Positions 9,781 through 21,194 of a stretch of 64,000 bases of DNA are shown here, piece by piece. The stretch is taken from positions 15,000,089-15,064,088 of the forward strand of contig NC_065922.1 of the NCBI RefSeq assembly GCF_024586455.1. The letters are read 5' to 3'. The notes under the pieces are model-generated. The model ran no database searches and was not told the origin of the DNA. It saw nothing but the letters and a program-made list of their open reading frames with translations. Each line of letters opens with the position of its first letter. Within the stretch, counting starts at the first letter, position 1. The position numbers and the translations under genes are program-made. The DNA comes from Bactrocera neohumeralis (lineage: Eukaryota; Arthropoda; Insecta; Diptera; Tephritidae).

Positions 9781-10375
9781 CTTAAACTATCTATAGATCA
9801 AAACTTAATTAAGATAAAAATCAGTAGTTGGGTTAGCTGAGCACAAACAACAGATTTGATGTTCCACTGCAATTGTTTGCTAGCAAATAATAAAAGTACA
9901 TAGTTAAATCAGCACTAAAATTTAGCTACTAATTAACTAGAAGCAAGTTCTAGGCGGTAGTTTATGTAAATAACGAGCACCTAAGAGGCATAGCAAATAG
10001 AAAAAAGTGACTACGTTTAATTGCGCTAAAATGTGAGTTTCATAAGCAGTCAGCAAATAAAAACAACAATTATGTCATTAAAATACAAATATAAAATTTT
10101 GCGAATTATCGCAAAGTGAAAACATAAAATGCAAATAAATGCTAAACAAGACAAACAGGTAAGCTAAACACTAGTTGATTTGTTTGACTGCAAAATTTAT
10201 GCAAATATTTGCAAATTTATGCGGAGAGCGGTTTGAAAATATTTTATTAAAATTCTGTTTGAAAAATAACGAGATTATATGAAGTGTTTTTTATATAATA
10301 TGTACACAAATTTTATATTCACTGATTTGGCATTAATTATTTTTAGATATGGGTTGAAATATATGTATAGGAAAT
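9781..10375. other. AT-rich non-coding stretch
   Basis: No gene, tandem repeat or transposon was recognised. Confidence 0.5.
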
Positions 10376-10379
10376 TAAA

Positions 10380-10690
10380 AATAAAATGTTGCCTACATTC
10401 AGGCGGTTATCATAATCGTATTTTATCGAAGTCGCACACTTATTACTCAATATTTATACTGAATAGCTATAAATTATTTGTCATATAGTGAGAAATAAAA
10501 AAAAAATGTTGCCTACATATAGGCTTATTATAATCGTATTTTATCAAAGTCACACACCTTATTACTCAATATTTGTACTGAATAGCTATAGATTATTGGT
10601 CATATATTGAGAAATTGAAAACAAGATTGCCTACATGTAGGCGGTTTATCATAATCGTACTTTATTGAAGTCACACACCTTATTCTTCAG
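10380..10690 (+). repeat. Three-unit tandem repeat of about 119 bases
   Basis: The word ttgcctacat recurs at 10389, 10509 and 10627 (periods 120 and 118). Each is followed by a short inverted partner (aggc), then ataatcgtatttta, cacacctta and ttactcaatatt blocks. A related single unit is at about 31900-31970 (ttgcctactattaggcgc, then tttcacacc). Confidence 0.85.
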
Positions 10691-11690
10691 TAAAAATATT
10701 GAAAAATTCCTTGATTCCTTGACGAAACGGATGAAATATATAGTCGCTTTTTATTGAAAGTTTTCTTGTGAGGTCCAGTGAACTTGTGAAGAGATTTTAT
10801 TTGTTTCGTATTTCTCTAATATTTAATGACTCCAGTCACCCGCTTTCAGGTTTTCATGTGTGCTCGTGACTTTGACATTCCTCTGCTTTCGAAAACTCAA
10901 TATTTTTATTGAATTTTCCGCTTAAATTTCGGCGCATAATTCAATTTCAGCTAGCATTTCAAATAAATTCGATTGCCTCCTAAAATTATGCAATACCAGC
11001 CAAACAAATATGTATCCAATAACACTTGCCTATAAATAAAATTCATGCTTCATAGCTATAGTATAAATACATGCTTAACATATTCGTCTATGCCTTGTTG
11101 TTGCCAATAAATTATGCATGTCAATTTTATAAACATTTTTGGTGGAATATTGAAAATTACAAAGCTCTTGGGAAATTACAAATATTTACTTTGCTGCTGG
11201 TTCTTTGGCGCCAAATGCGCTTAAGGCTTTGCATACCAAATTTATGTAGCTAAAAAAATGAAACAATTTTAATTTTGTTATGTATTGTTTGAGCTCGTCA
11301 TATCGCGCAAAAAAAGTTCGCCGCTCATATATGTATGTTTAGGAGCTTTGGCAGCGCTTCAAACATTTTTTATAATACGCCATGACTGAAATCGCAAATA
11401 ATCGCCTTTATTGCATTACTCATGTTTGAATTAAATTGCATTTTTATAAAAAATGTTGCAAATTGTATTAAAACAACTTTTATAGGAGCTAGCTTGCATA
11501 TAGCAATGGGGGAGAACATGGCGTATGAGTGACATTTTTAACGCGTTTAATTGTAGTATATGCTTTTGAGTGTAGTGTAATTTACAATATCTCTATAACT
11601 CCATGAATTCAAGCGATAAATTTCAATAAATTTGCGTCAATTCATATTGCATTTTTAAACAAAAAACCTGAAAATGTATAATACGAGTAT
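10691..11690. other. Unique-looking AT-rich sequence
   Basis: No gene or repeat was recognised. The short open frame at 11071-11253 has no family resemblance. Confidence 0.45.
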
Positions 11691-11691
11691 T

Positions 11692-12335
11692 TACAAAGTA
11701 AGCTATGCTTTTATATATTCTTGTACGGAAATTTTTTTGATTTGACAAGATATCTTCATGAAATTTTTAACAATTTATTGTCCAAAGTAGCGTTGAAAAA
11801 TCCTGCGGTATTATGCCGATCAGAACACTTTAGTGTATAGCTGCCATACAAACTGAGCGCTCAAAATCTAGTTCCTGTATGGAGAACTTTTTAATTTTAA
11901 AAGATATCTTTACGAAATTTGGCATAGATTATTGCTAAAAGTATGGCTACAATCTCTGAACATATTGCTCGTATTGGACTACTTTAGCATACAGCTGCCA
12001 TACAAACTAATCGGACAAAATTAAGTTCTTGTATGGGAAATGTTTTTACTTGACTTGAAATCTTGACGTAGTTTGTCATAGATCATGGTATAAGCCAAGG
12101 CTACAATATCCGTACATATTGCTCGTATTGGACGACATTGGCATACAGTTGCCATACAACCCCCACATCAAAATCAATTTCTTTTTAAGAAAAACTATTT
12201 TATATTAGAAAATATCTTCACGAAATTTGGCTCATATTATTTTCCAAGTCAACACTATAATCTCCAAACATATTGCTCAGATCGGACCACTATTGCACAT
12301 AGCTGCCATACAAACTAGCCGCTCAAAATCAAGAT
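11692..12335 (+). repeat. Four-unit tandem array, exact 154-base period
   Basis: The core agctgccatacaaact recurs with its central base at 11841, 11995, 12149 and 12303, exactly 154 bases apart each time despite many substitutions. Each unit carries ttcttgtatggraaa, gatatcttyacgaaatttgg and catattgctcrkattggac blocks. A partial unit lies at 19420-19500. There is no coding content. Confidence 0.9.
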
Positions 12336-13225
12336 AAAGTCTTTTTACACCATTATTATGATATCGGCCGTAAAACATTCATTAAATGAATAAAGCGTAT
12401 CCATAACTCTTACATTTGTACACATATCTGCTGGTAATTTAATTAATAATTTTTGCTCATAGCAACTTTTACAAGCATAAAACCAACCAATACCAGCTGG
12501 TGTGATACGGCGTATGAGTGATTTGTCTTTTTTAGTGTAACAGAAATACATTTTGACTCTTGAAAAATTAACAAAGAATAATAATAAAAATTTAGTCTTA
12601 AGAAATATAAAAAAATGTAACGTTAAAATGTAAAATTGAAAAGTCACGCGAAAAGTTTTTGAAAATTTGGTGTAATAGCCGAAAAACATTTGAATATCAT
12701 ATATATGTGTATTTATCTATTTATCTTTAGTCTTCAAAAATGTAGAAACATTAAAAAGTGAAGCGCAAAGTGTTGAAAAATTTGGTGAAATAGTCGAAAA
12801 AACACTTAAATATCAAAGCATTAGGTATGCCACGTCGTATGAGTAATATATTTTATACTATCTTATGTGTAGGATAAAGTTTTTTAATATTTCTAAAAAT
12901 TAAATCATGTACATATGTAAGTCGGTAGTGATTGAAATAAAGAAAATATTATATATACAACATTTTTAAATTTCAACAAAATTTTTACACGAAAATTTCA
13001 ATGAAAATATTTGCTGTTCCAGGGGATATCTGCCATAATTTCCTTTGCTCACCTCTAAAATCTGATTTTTTTCGATATACAATTTATCCTCTGTAAACCT
13101 GTAATTCAGTCTACAGTTAACATTTCTGGTTCTAGTCATATGTTAATATAGGTATATTTTCTCTTTCAAGTACAAGAGGGAAACATTATGAATCTATCTG
13201 AAGTACATGTATTTGAAACGGAGCA
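12336..13225. other. AT-rich sequence with a minor local duplication
   Basis: About 12635-12700 and 12750-12815 are related (gaaaatttggtgtaatagcc against gaaaaatttggtgaaatagt, offset 115). A cgtatgagt word recurs near 11523, 12511 and 12837. No gene was recognised; the minus frame 12345-12689 shows no domain. Confidence 0.5.
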
Positions 13226-13227
13226 CC

Positions 13228-13667
13228 TATCGTCACCTAAAATGCAAAACAATGTATCATCAAAAAAATCGAATTTTCTGTTTTTTATTGCTCACAATGA
13301 TGTAGTGAATCAAATCATATATTTGTAGCTTAAAATTTTCAGCTTCTGCTGACAGATATAACCAATATATAACCATTTTATAACCAAAACTCAAATTTTT
13401 TTATCATCAAAAAAATCGAAATTGAGTTTTTTAATGCTTGTGAAGATGTAAATAATATGTAGCCTAAGCTTCCTGCTTGCTGTCAGATATAACCAATATT
13501 TAACCAATATATAACCAATATATAACCAATATATAACCAATATATAACCATTTTGTAACCTAAACTCAAATTTTGTTTCAATATGTGTGGTTTTTATTAT
13601 ATCGTTTTTTTCGCCTGTAAACTTATGAAAAGTGATGTTACGTTATTTTGCATTTTAGGTGACGATA
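13228..13667. mobile_element. TA-flanked inverted-repeat element (MITE-like)
   Basis: Terminal inverted repeats TCGTCACCTAAAATGCAAAA (from 13230) and its reverse complement (ending 13665) are near-perfect over about 20 bases and weaker for a few more. A TA dinucleotide flanks each end, as after Tc1/mariner-type insertion. Inside, a 147-base unit is duplicated (13255 and 13402). A 12-base satellite, variants of aaccaatatata, runs about 13486-13553. It has no coding capacity and is non-autonomous. Confidence 0.8.
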
Positions 13668-15060
13668 TACTACTCTTTATAACCATTTAGTAAGATTAAA
13701 TCACTAATTTGAAGAGTCGTTTATATTTTCTCTCCTATGATTTTTTAACCATATCTAACATATCTACTTGTTAAAGCACTCTTCAGGCGGTTTCGGCTTC
13801 TTCTTACTATTTTCTTTCCATTTCGAACACATATTTTCCCACTGTAAAAGTATTAAATTCACATTTTCATTTAAAAACTCTGTTGAATTTTTTAATTTGA
13901 CTAAAATTAAGAATGAATTTAATAATAGCTTTTAAACTTCTCTACTGTTTCATTATGCCGTGAATATTGCACGAAAACTTATATTCGTGTATACCCTTAT
14001 TATTGACATCACGAATATTATTGACTTAAACTTATCAACGAAATAATTTGAATCGATTTCTAACATAAAATTTGTGAAGTGAAACACTTAAATGCTTGAC
14101 AATCATTTGCATAAAATATCCGTAAATTCTGCTTCACAAACACTTCAAAAAATTTATGTGTAAAAAACGAACCTAACTCCTCAAAAGTCACTTGTCGAGC
14201 AGATCAAAATATTCGCTGAACTTTAAGCACAAAAAATAAACTCGAATAATCGACAACGTGAATAATTTTGAAGCAATATTTTTCTATTGAAAATTCTTTA
14301 ATGACCAGCCAAAAGCGCTTAAGTCGAGTTAAGACTCAACTGCATTATTGCTAAAAAATAATTCAGCAGCCACCAAATGACCTACTTCTGCTACTTTTGC
14401 TACTGCTTTAGTCTACAGCTGAAGAAAAGTATAACTCGCATAACCTGAAATTTGTTTAAAGACTTTACAATAAACTTTTTTTCAAAATTCCACAAAATGA
14501 ACTTTGCTTCTTTATCCATATTGTCGAGCATTGTTTGCGATAACTATGCAGCAATTGAATAAAATAACCAATAGATGCGCGTACTCATTTATATTGCCCA
14601 AAAAACAAGAAGTGGCAGAAACAATGAAAGCTTAAATGTAGATTTGTAGCTTCTTTGTTTTGAATTATTTATGAAGCAATGGAATATTTTGACCACACAA
14701 AAGAGAGTTCATTGAAATGTATTGCTTTGAATGGCCATGTCATGAGCAACATCTATGCGCTCAAGGATAACGCAAGCTCTGCGCACATACAAACACACAC
14801 ATACATACATACATACTACATACAAATTTCTGAAGTTTGAGCATAGTGCTGGCGAATGATAAATAGTTTATGCACTTTGTCCGACTCGATGCTTTGCATA
14901 AATAACTATGAAATTGCCTTGTACTCAAATACAGAATAAATAGTTTTATGCCCGGTGGCAGCTTCGCGCATAAGCTTAATATGAATTTGCGGAACTAACG
15001 GTGATTTTCGATAGTTTTGAAGTTGCTAGGACTTGAATGTATGCAAAAATGTTTAGAGAA
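13668..15060. other. Non-coding stretch with a CA/CATA microsatellite
   Basis: No gene was recognised. A cacacacatacatacatac tract lies near 14790-14815. Confidence 0.5.
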
Positions 15061-15065
15061 GAAGG

Positions 15066-15446
15066 CACGATCTTCCAAATGAGAGTCGCATTTACTTAAT
15101 AGGAACAGAACAGGGATGATATCTGATCACGAATTGTCAACTAGAAAAATTATTTCGGAAATATTTTTTTTGTCGCTAAAATAACAGAATGAGAAACGAA
15201 CTTTCAACCAAAAAGTGTTGTCTTTCCGTCCGTTCGTTACTTGGTTCAGGTTTAGACGATGAGACACGATTATTACCATGAAAGTCGAGTCTACTTATTA
15301 GGAAGAGATCAGGTATGATAACTGATCTATCTGTCAACTTGAAAAATTATTTCGAAAATATTTTTTTTGTCGCTAAAATAACAGAATGATAAGCGAACTT
15401 CCTAAACAGTCTTATCATTTCATATGTCCGCTACTTGGTTCAGGTC
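15066..15446 (+). repeat. Tandem duplication, 197-base period
   Basis: Two diverged copies adjoin. The block tgtcgctaaaataacagaat recurs at 15171 and 15368, together with ggcacgat/gacacgat, atttcgraaatattttttt and cttggttcagg. Confidence 0.85.
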
Positions 15447-15494
15447 CAGCAAAACTGGAGTAGAAATTAAGTTATACCAAATTATACCTGATAT

Positions 15495-16010
15495 CATCGC
15501 TGGTCCTGGTAGACTTTCCTTAAGGTATTCTTGACAAGAATTCTTCTCGGAGGTCGAATAATGTATCCAGCTGCAGAAAGGTGTCGGTTATTTCAAGTTT
15601 TTGGAAGTGAAGAAGAACTTTATCTTTGAAAGTTATCCAATGTATTATTTACGTTACTCTGCAGATTATTTTTTCTGAGAAAGTACCCTTTAGATTGTTC
15701 AAAAAAGGGATTATGTTGAAATTTTAGAGCAGCCCTGAATTCGAAGACATAACAGTGACGTAGGGGATCACGCTCAGGGCACCACGCTTGTCTTGGGAGA
15801 CTTTCCTTACGGTATTATAGAGTAAAATTTTTTTTGAAAGGCAAATAATGAGTTCAGATCCAGAAAGGCGTCGGTTATTTCTATTTTTGGAAGTGAAGAA
15901 GGACTATGAAAGTTATCCAAGGTATTATTATAGGTTATAGAGCGTTGACAGAACGTATAATGTTAAGAAAATTCAAAGCAGTCCCGAATTTGAAGACTTA
16001 ATGGTTGATA
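15495..16010 (+). repeat. Tandem duplication, 287-base period
   Basis: agactttccttaaggtatt at 15511 recurs as agactttccttacggtatt at 15798. Further matches include gtcggttattt, ttttggaagtgaagaag, gaaagttatccaa and cagcccygaatt. No open frame spans it. Confidence 0.85.
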
Positions 16011-17035
16011 GAGATCGAGGTTCACATTTCGTGTGTCTTTCAACTTCTCTCGTAGATTTCGAGACTTTTTTGAATTTTCGGTCCTTTATTTATAACTTTG
16101 ACCACTAGAGGGTTGTTAAGGTCATTAGATATCGAGAGAACGCCGAATACATTGCGATTCTCTAGACCCGACTGTCCTAGAGGGTTTCATAGCTATCCAG
16201 TATTAATTCAAATAGCGTACCCGGGCTTATAGTAGCACTTGATATTAAGAACATTGTCAGAAAATACACGCCAGTTCATTCTCAGACTCCATTCTGTACG
16301 AACTTAGCACCACCTTACTTAAATTTTTCGCGTATTTTTTACTCTCCAAAATTATTAAAACAAATATTTGCATAACTGTTTATGTGCTGAATACAATATT
16401 CATATCAGCTATAAGCGCATATATTCATGGACTTGCAAAGTACTATTCTAACGCATTTGCATTGAAATCGCTAAGATGACTCTCTTACTCGTATTTCGAC
16501 AGACTGGCCGACGCATTTGCCATAAGCGGATAATACAGACAAAGCTCATTTAAAAATACGAGTAATTCAGTAATTTTATCGTCCGTCAGCTGCCGCGGTC
16601 GAGTTAATCCAGTGGGAGTAAAAAGAAGAAGAAAAACTCGGGTTGACATGTACCCCTAGCATGCAAGTATGTATGTATATGTGTGTGCTTATAAAAGCTT
16701 TTTGCATTCAAAACATTTTCATCTACTTGTCTATATTTGCATTTTCGTACTTGTTTTCATTTTCGCGCAAAACTCGAGGCGAATTTTGTTTTTGCAATTT
16801 ATTTATATGCCAATCTAAATTTGCCCTGCAGACAAATTCGCTTCGTTTAAAGTACTGATATTGACCGCATTTGGTTGTGGAGTGAAGGTGCGTTATCACT
16901 GATTCACTTTTGAACTCATTTCATGTTTTCTTTTACTTTTAAAATGTGATTATCAATAACTCGACTTCATGGTGAACAAGAAGTTAAATTCGACGAGAAT
17001 GTTCGTTTGAAGATCGTTAAGGTACTTGCTGGTTT
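16011..17035. other. Unrecognised non-coding stretch
   Basis: No gene, repeat or transposon was identified. The open frame 16643-16858 is a Phe/Cys/Tyr-rich compositional frame. Confidence 0.45.
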
Positions 17036-17039
17036 ATAT

Positions 17040-17500
17040 TTTCGCTTTCAAAAAGTCAAGTAAATTATCTAGTATTTGGGGTTGTCGATCATCGTTGCCA
17101 TATTTCACCAGCAAAATCATGCGACATATAGAGCAACAAATGGTTATCTCTTTTTTCTAGCTTTGTAAGATAAAGTGCATGCATTAGACCCTTCCAACCA
17201 AGCTGCTGGTACCTCTGCCGAGTCACTATTGATGTGCGTGGTCTGTTTTTGTCTCGATGAAGCACAATTTCTAGCCTAATGAATAAAGCTATTCGGTTCT
17301 GAACGATTTCTTCTTTCATACAGTCCACTTGTTGATAATTCCAAGTCCAAATTAAGAGTTTGGCCGTAGCGAAGCAGCTCATGGCAGATGACTCCCCGGA
17401 AGTCCCACCAAACACACGGTAAACCATCAATCCAAGCTGGGTTCATGAAGTTTACAACGAAAGGTGCAATCAACTAAAGCAATTTATTGGAAAAATAATA
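17040..17500 (-). mobile_element. Mariner transposase relic, catalytic region
   Basis: Two overlapping minus frames (17276-17473 and 17089-17430) together follow the mariner catalytic core: PCVWWDFRGVICHELL (family form WWD-KGV-F-ELL), then VLHRDKNRPRTSIVTRQ (family form HHDNARPHTS) and LGWKGLMH. At least one frameshift separates them. D of the second catalytic block has become part of RDKN, and the third block (PYSPDLAPSDYH) is disrupted. It is dead, and the N-terminal half was not found. Confidence 0.8.
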
Positions 17501-17675
17501 GATTAATTTTTACCAGACCTTATAAGAGGCAAAGAAAGAGTTCTGAAACGGAAAAGTATATTTAGAAATATTGTATAGTTCACAAATAGAGCAATAGTGT
17601 TTAAGAAGATATAATGTTTCCAGTTGTCGCCAGATTCTAGTTTTACCAGGCATAAAACTAAAATTTTTGTGGCTT

Positions 17676-18930
17676 CCTCTTCTTCTTCTTCTTTATAGCC
17701 GTAGACATCGCTTACGCGGTTATAGCCGATTTTCCAACTGCGCGTCAATCGTTCTTCCTTTCCATTATTTAGCGCCAATTGGAAATTTCAAGTGTAGCCA
17801 GGTCCTTCTCCACCAAATCTTTCCAACGGAGTAGTGGGGTTCTTCTTTCCTCTGCTTACCCCTATCAGAGCTAGAATGTTCTCATTCATTCGAACGACAT
17901 GACCTAGCCAGCGTAGCCGCTGTCTTTTAACTCGCTGAACTATGTCAATGTCGTCGTATATCTCGTACAGCTCATCGTTCCATCGACCGCGGTATTCACC
18001 GTTGCCACTGCGCATGGGACCATAAATCTTCTGCAGAACCTTTCTCTCGAAAACTCGTAACATCGACTCATCAGATATAGTCGTCGTCTATGCTTCGTAC
18101 AATATAACAGGACGGGAATAACGAGTGACTTATAGAATTTTGATCTTTGTTCGTCGAAAAAGAGCTTTTTTTAATTGCCTACTCAGTCCGAATTACAAAT
18201 AGCACCAGTTGGAAAGAGTTAATCTGCGTTGAATTTCGAGGCTGACGTTGTTGTTGTTTAGTGCTGGTTCCAAGATAGACAAAATTATCTACAACTTCTA
18301 AGTTATGAGTGTCAACAGTGGCGTGGGTGCCCAGTCGCGAGAGCGACGACTGTTTGTTTGATGACAGGAGATATTTCGTCTTGCTCTCGTTCACTACCAG
18401 ACCCATTTACTTCGCTTCATTATCCAGTCTGTAAAAAGCAGAACTAAGCAGAAGGTCAATTATATAAATCTCATCGGATGTTACCTTCCCTATTCAGCTT
18501 TGTAGCTGCAATTATTTTCTTCAGGGGTATATGGAAGAAGTCGCACGATAGGGAGTCGCCTTATGGGAAACCTCGTTTGGTATCGGAGAGGTCCTGCCCG
18601 ATACTGACGGAGATTTTGGTGTTACTCAATGTCAGTTAACACAGCCGTATTATTTTTGCGGGGATAACAAATTCAGACATAGCGGCAAAAGGCAGCTTCT
18701 TTTTCGTGCTGTCAAAAGCAGCTTTAAAGTCAACGAAGAAGTGGTGTGTGAAGATTCTCTTTTGACGGGTCTTTTCCAAGATTTGGCGCATGACGAATTT
18801 CTGGTCTGTTGCTGACTTTCCAGGCTTGTAGCCACACTGATAAGGTCAATCAGTTTGCTGACGGTGGGTTTTCACAATACGCTCGATAGAACCTTATATG
18901 TGATATTGAGGAGGCTTATCCCACGGCCTT
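17676..18930 (-). mobile_element. RTE-type LINE copy 1
   Basis: It runs on the minus strand, with a CTT-rich 3' end at 17676-17700. The frame 17788-18063 holds the C-terminal block RVFERKVLQKIYGPMR, NDELYEIYDDIDIV and RLRWLGHVVRMNEN. The frame 18179-18406 holds MGLVVNESKTKYLLSS and VDNFVYLGT, the region after the catalytic motif. Remains of the palm follow to about 18850. The YADD motif itself is lost, and frameshifts are many. These residues match the endonuclease/reverse-transcriptase protein of insect RTE-like elements. Confidence 0.85.
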
Positions 18931-19320
18931 GGCTGAGCAAAAAACATTGGATAGCTCTCAATCTACCAAGTAATCTCGTAAGACAGTTTTATAGATAATG
19001 ATGAATGATATATTCATTCTTCATCTCTCTTTCTTTTCGAAGTTTATTGGTAAGATTTATTTTCTGTTAATAAACTGGACACATCCACAATCTTGGCACC
19101 TGCATTAGCGCGTGGATTTTGTGATCAGAGACGCGAAAACACTTTTTGTTTAGAACTAAGACTTTTTCACGTTCATTCGGTGAAGAATATATCGTTTTTT
19201 CTAACTTTTAAGGCTATAATGAGCCAAAATAATTAAGAATGTCAGATGAATTGATTCTCTCTGCTAATTGGGTTTCTTCCGGAGGATCCAGAGAAAGTCA
19301 AAGCAGATGCTTTGGTCCTT
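18931..19320. other. Unrecognised spacer
   Basis: Nothing identifiable was seen between the LINE copy and the next repeat. Confidence 0.4.
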
Positions 19321-19502
19321 AGTATGCTTAGTATTCTGTTGAATTTAAGCATGTCCGTCTGTCGGTCGGTCCGTCCGTCCTTTTGTCTATGCATGCGCGA
19401 ACTAGTCCCTCAGTTTTTGAGATATCTTAATGAAATTTTGTACACGTCTTTTTACCGCCGATATTGGGCCACTATAGCATATAGCTGCCATACAAACATT
19501 TT
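19321..19502 (+). repeat. Relative of the 154-base unit with a TCCGTCCGT stretch
   Basis: gtcggtccgtccgtcc, gagatatcttaatgaaattttg and gcatatagctgccatacaaac recall the 154-base units at 11692-12335. It abuts the transposase fragment at 19503. Confidence 0.6.
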
Positions 19503-19700
19503 TCATCATCATCATTTTTGAAGAAATATGGACCGATCATTCCGCCGGCCCAGAAACCACACCAAGCCCTTGTTTTTTCTAGATGTAATGGCAGCTCCTA
19601 AATCTTTTCAGCGCCTATAGAGCGAACCGATGTCGCTTGGGAAGTTCGAGCGGCTACAGTTCTTGCACAAGCTGCATTTTGTACTTAGAGTAGACGCTTT
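19503..19700 (-). mobile_element. Family B transposon fragment
   Basis: catttttgaagaaatatgga, ccgccggcccagaaaccaca and gttcttgcacaagctg match the minus-strand transposase segments of the family B copies at 32371 and 55862. The full-length ends are missing. Confidence 0.7.
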
Positions 19701-21190
19701 ATTCAAATCTATAAACGATGCTGTGAGATCTCTTGTAGAGCTTCCCAGATAACTGCATGCTGCAATCTTCATTCCATAACCGTAAATTTTAGTTGAACGA
19801 AATTGGTGGCATCACTTCTTCGTACCAAACACATTTAGTTGAAAATTTCCTACCGGGCATCAAGCCCATACTTTGTTTATGCAAATGTTAATCTTTTTGG
19901 CCCTTTCAGAAGTTTGCATGAACGGCTTTTGCCATTTAGCCATGCAGGCTCTGTGGTCATCAATTTAAAAAGCGCCAAAATGATGCTTTCACTTTTGCTA
20001 TTTTGCCATTCATTGCCGTCGCTGACTTGCTTGCTGTTGTTGGCCATGAGGACCAAGGGCCGACAAAAAGTAGATAAATATATATGTATATGGAAAAGTA
20101 AGCGACTATGCGTTGGCACGGCTGAAAGCAGCATATTCTTCACTCTTTTTTTATTTCTTTGCTTTTTTTTTGTGAAAGTTGTAGTCGCGCAACACAACAC
20201 TTGACAGCCATGAATGGCAAATGCTGCTGTCCTCCTAGTCATTGTAGTCACTCCGTCTCATTAACGAGCGAAACGAACGAACGTACGTACGAGCGCGTGA
20301 AAGCGTCGTAAATGATGCTATTGCCATTGCCATTGCTACTGGCTTCTCTTCAGCGGGTTGGCTCAGGGTGCGGGAGGGGTCTTCAAGTTTGCGCCATCAC
20401 TTTTATGGCACTCCCCACGCCACTCGTCCCTCCGCCTCGTGTATTGTGCATGAAATGCTGTCGTAAAATAAAGTACACTGCAATAAAGGCGCTGCAACAA
20501 TAGCAACAACAATACTGTTGCGCCAAGAAGTTTCAACTCAACACGGCCAGCCGACTTTCCGGCAGCCTCAATGTGCGCGAAATGCATTTCAAACGCTTGT
20601 GTGTGAGTGTGTGTGTCTGTGTGGTGTACATATTATGTGGGCGGCGCAAAGTATGCTTTACGTAATACATATACCTACACCAGTTTACAGTTACTCATTT
20701 AATTTCAACGTTGTCACGCCACAAACTTAGCACCCTCTGCTTCACCGCTCTCTTTACGAATTTTGTTTGCTGCAACACCGAATTGCTGGTTTTCACGTGC
20801 GTGCGTGTGTGTGTGGGCGCTCGCTCATATTTGCACAAATGTCTTGTAATGAACATGATTAATGGTGTTTTGTGCGAAAATCTGTTGTCTTGTTTACATT
20901 TCAAGCATTATTAATTAAAACTAATTTAACTTTTTGCGCTGCTAACGGCAATTACCAAGTACAAATGTGGCTGCAAGGTTGCATTTCATCATAAAGCGCG
21001 TGTAATTAAATAAAAGTAAAAAATGTTGCTCTGCTGCGGTTTTCTTATAAGATATTCTGGTGAACTTGGTCGCTTTTGCAGTTTTTGTTTACTTTTTGTT
21101 TGTTGTTGGTGTTGTCTTGTATACCCTTTATTCTGTTTGCCACGAAGTTTGTAACACACAGAAGAAAACGTTGAAGATTCTGCAAAGTGT
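19701..21190. other. Unique, relatively GC-rich non-coding stretch
   Basis: No transposon similarity and no supported exon. It includes an unusual CGAGCGAAACGAACGAACG-type run at about 20264-20298 and several (GT)n tracts (20600-20622, 20806-20814). Open frames on both strands overlap one another and show no domains. It could hold regulatory DNA or untranslated exons of a neighbouring gene. Confidence 0.4.
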
Positions 21191-21194
21191 TATA

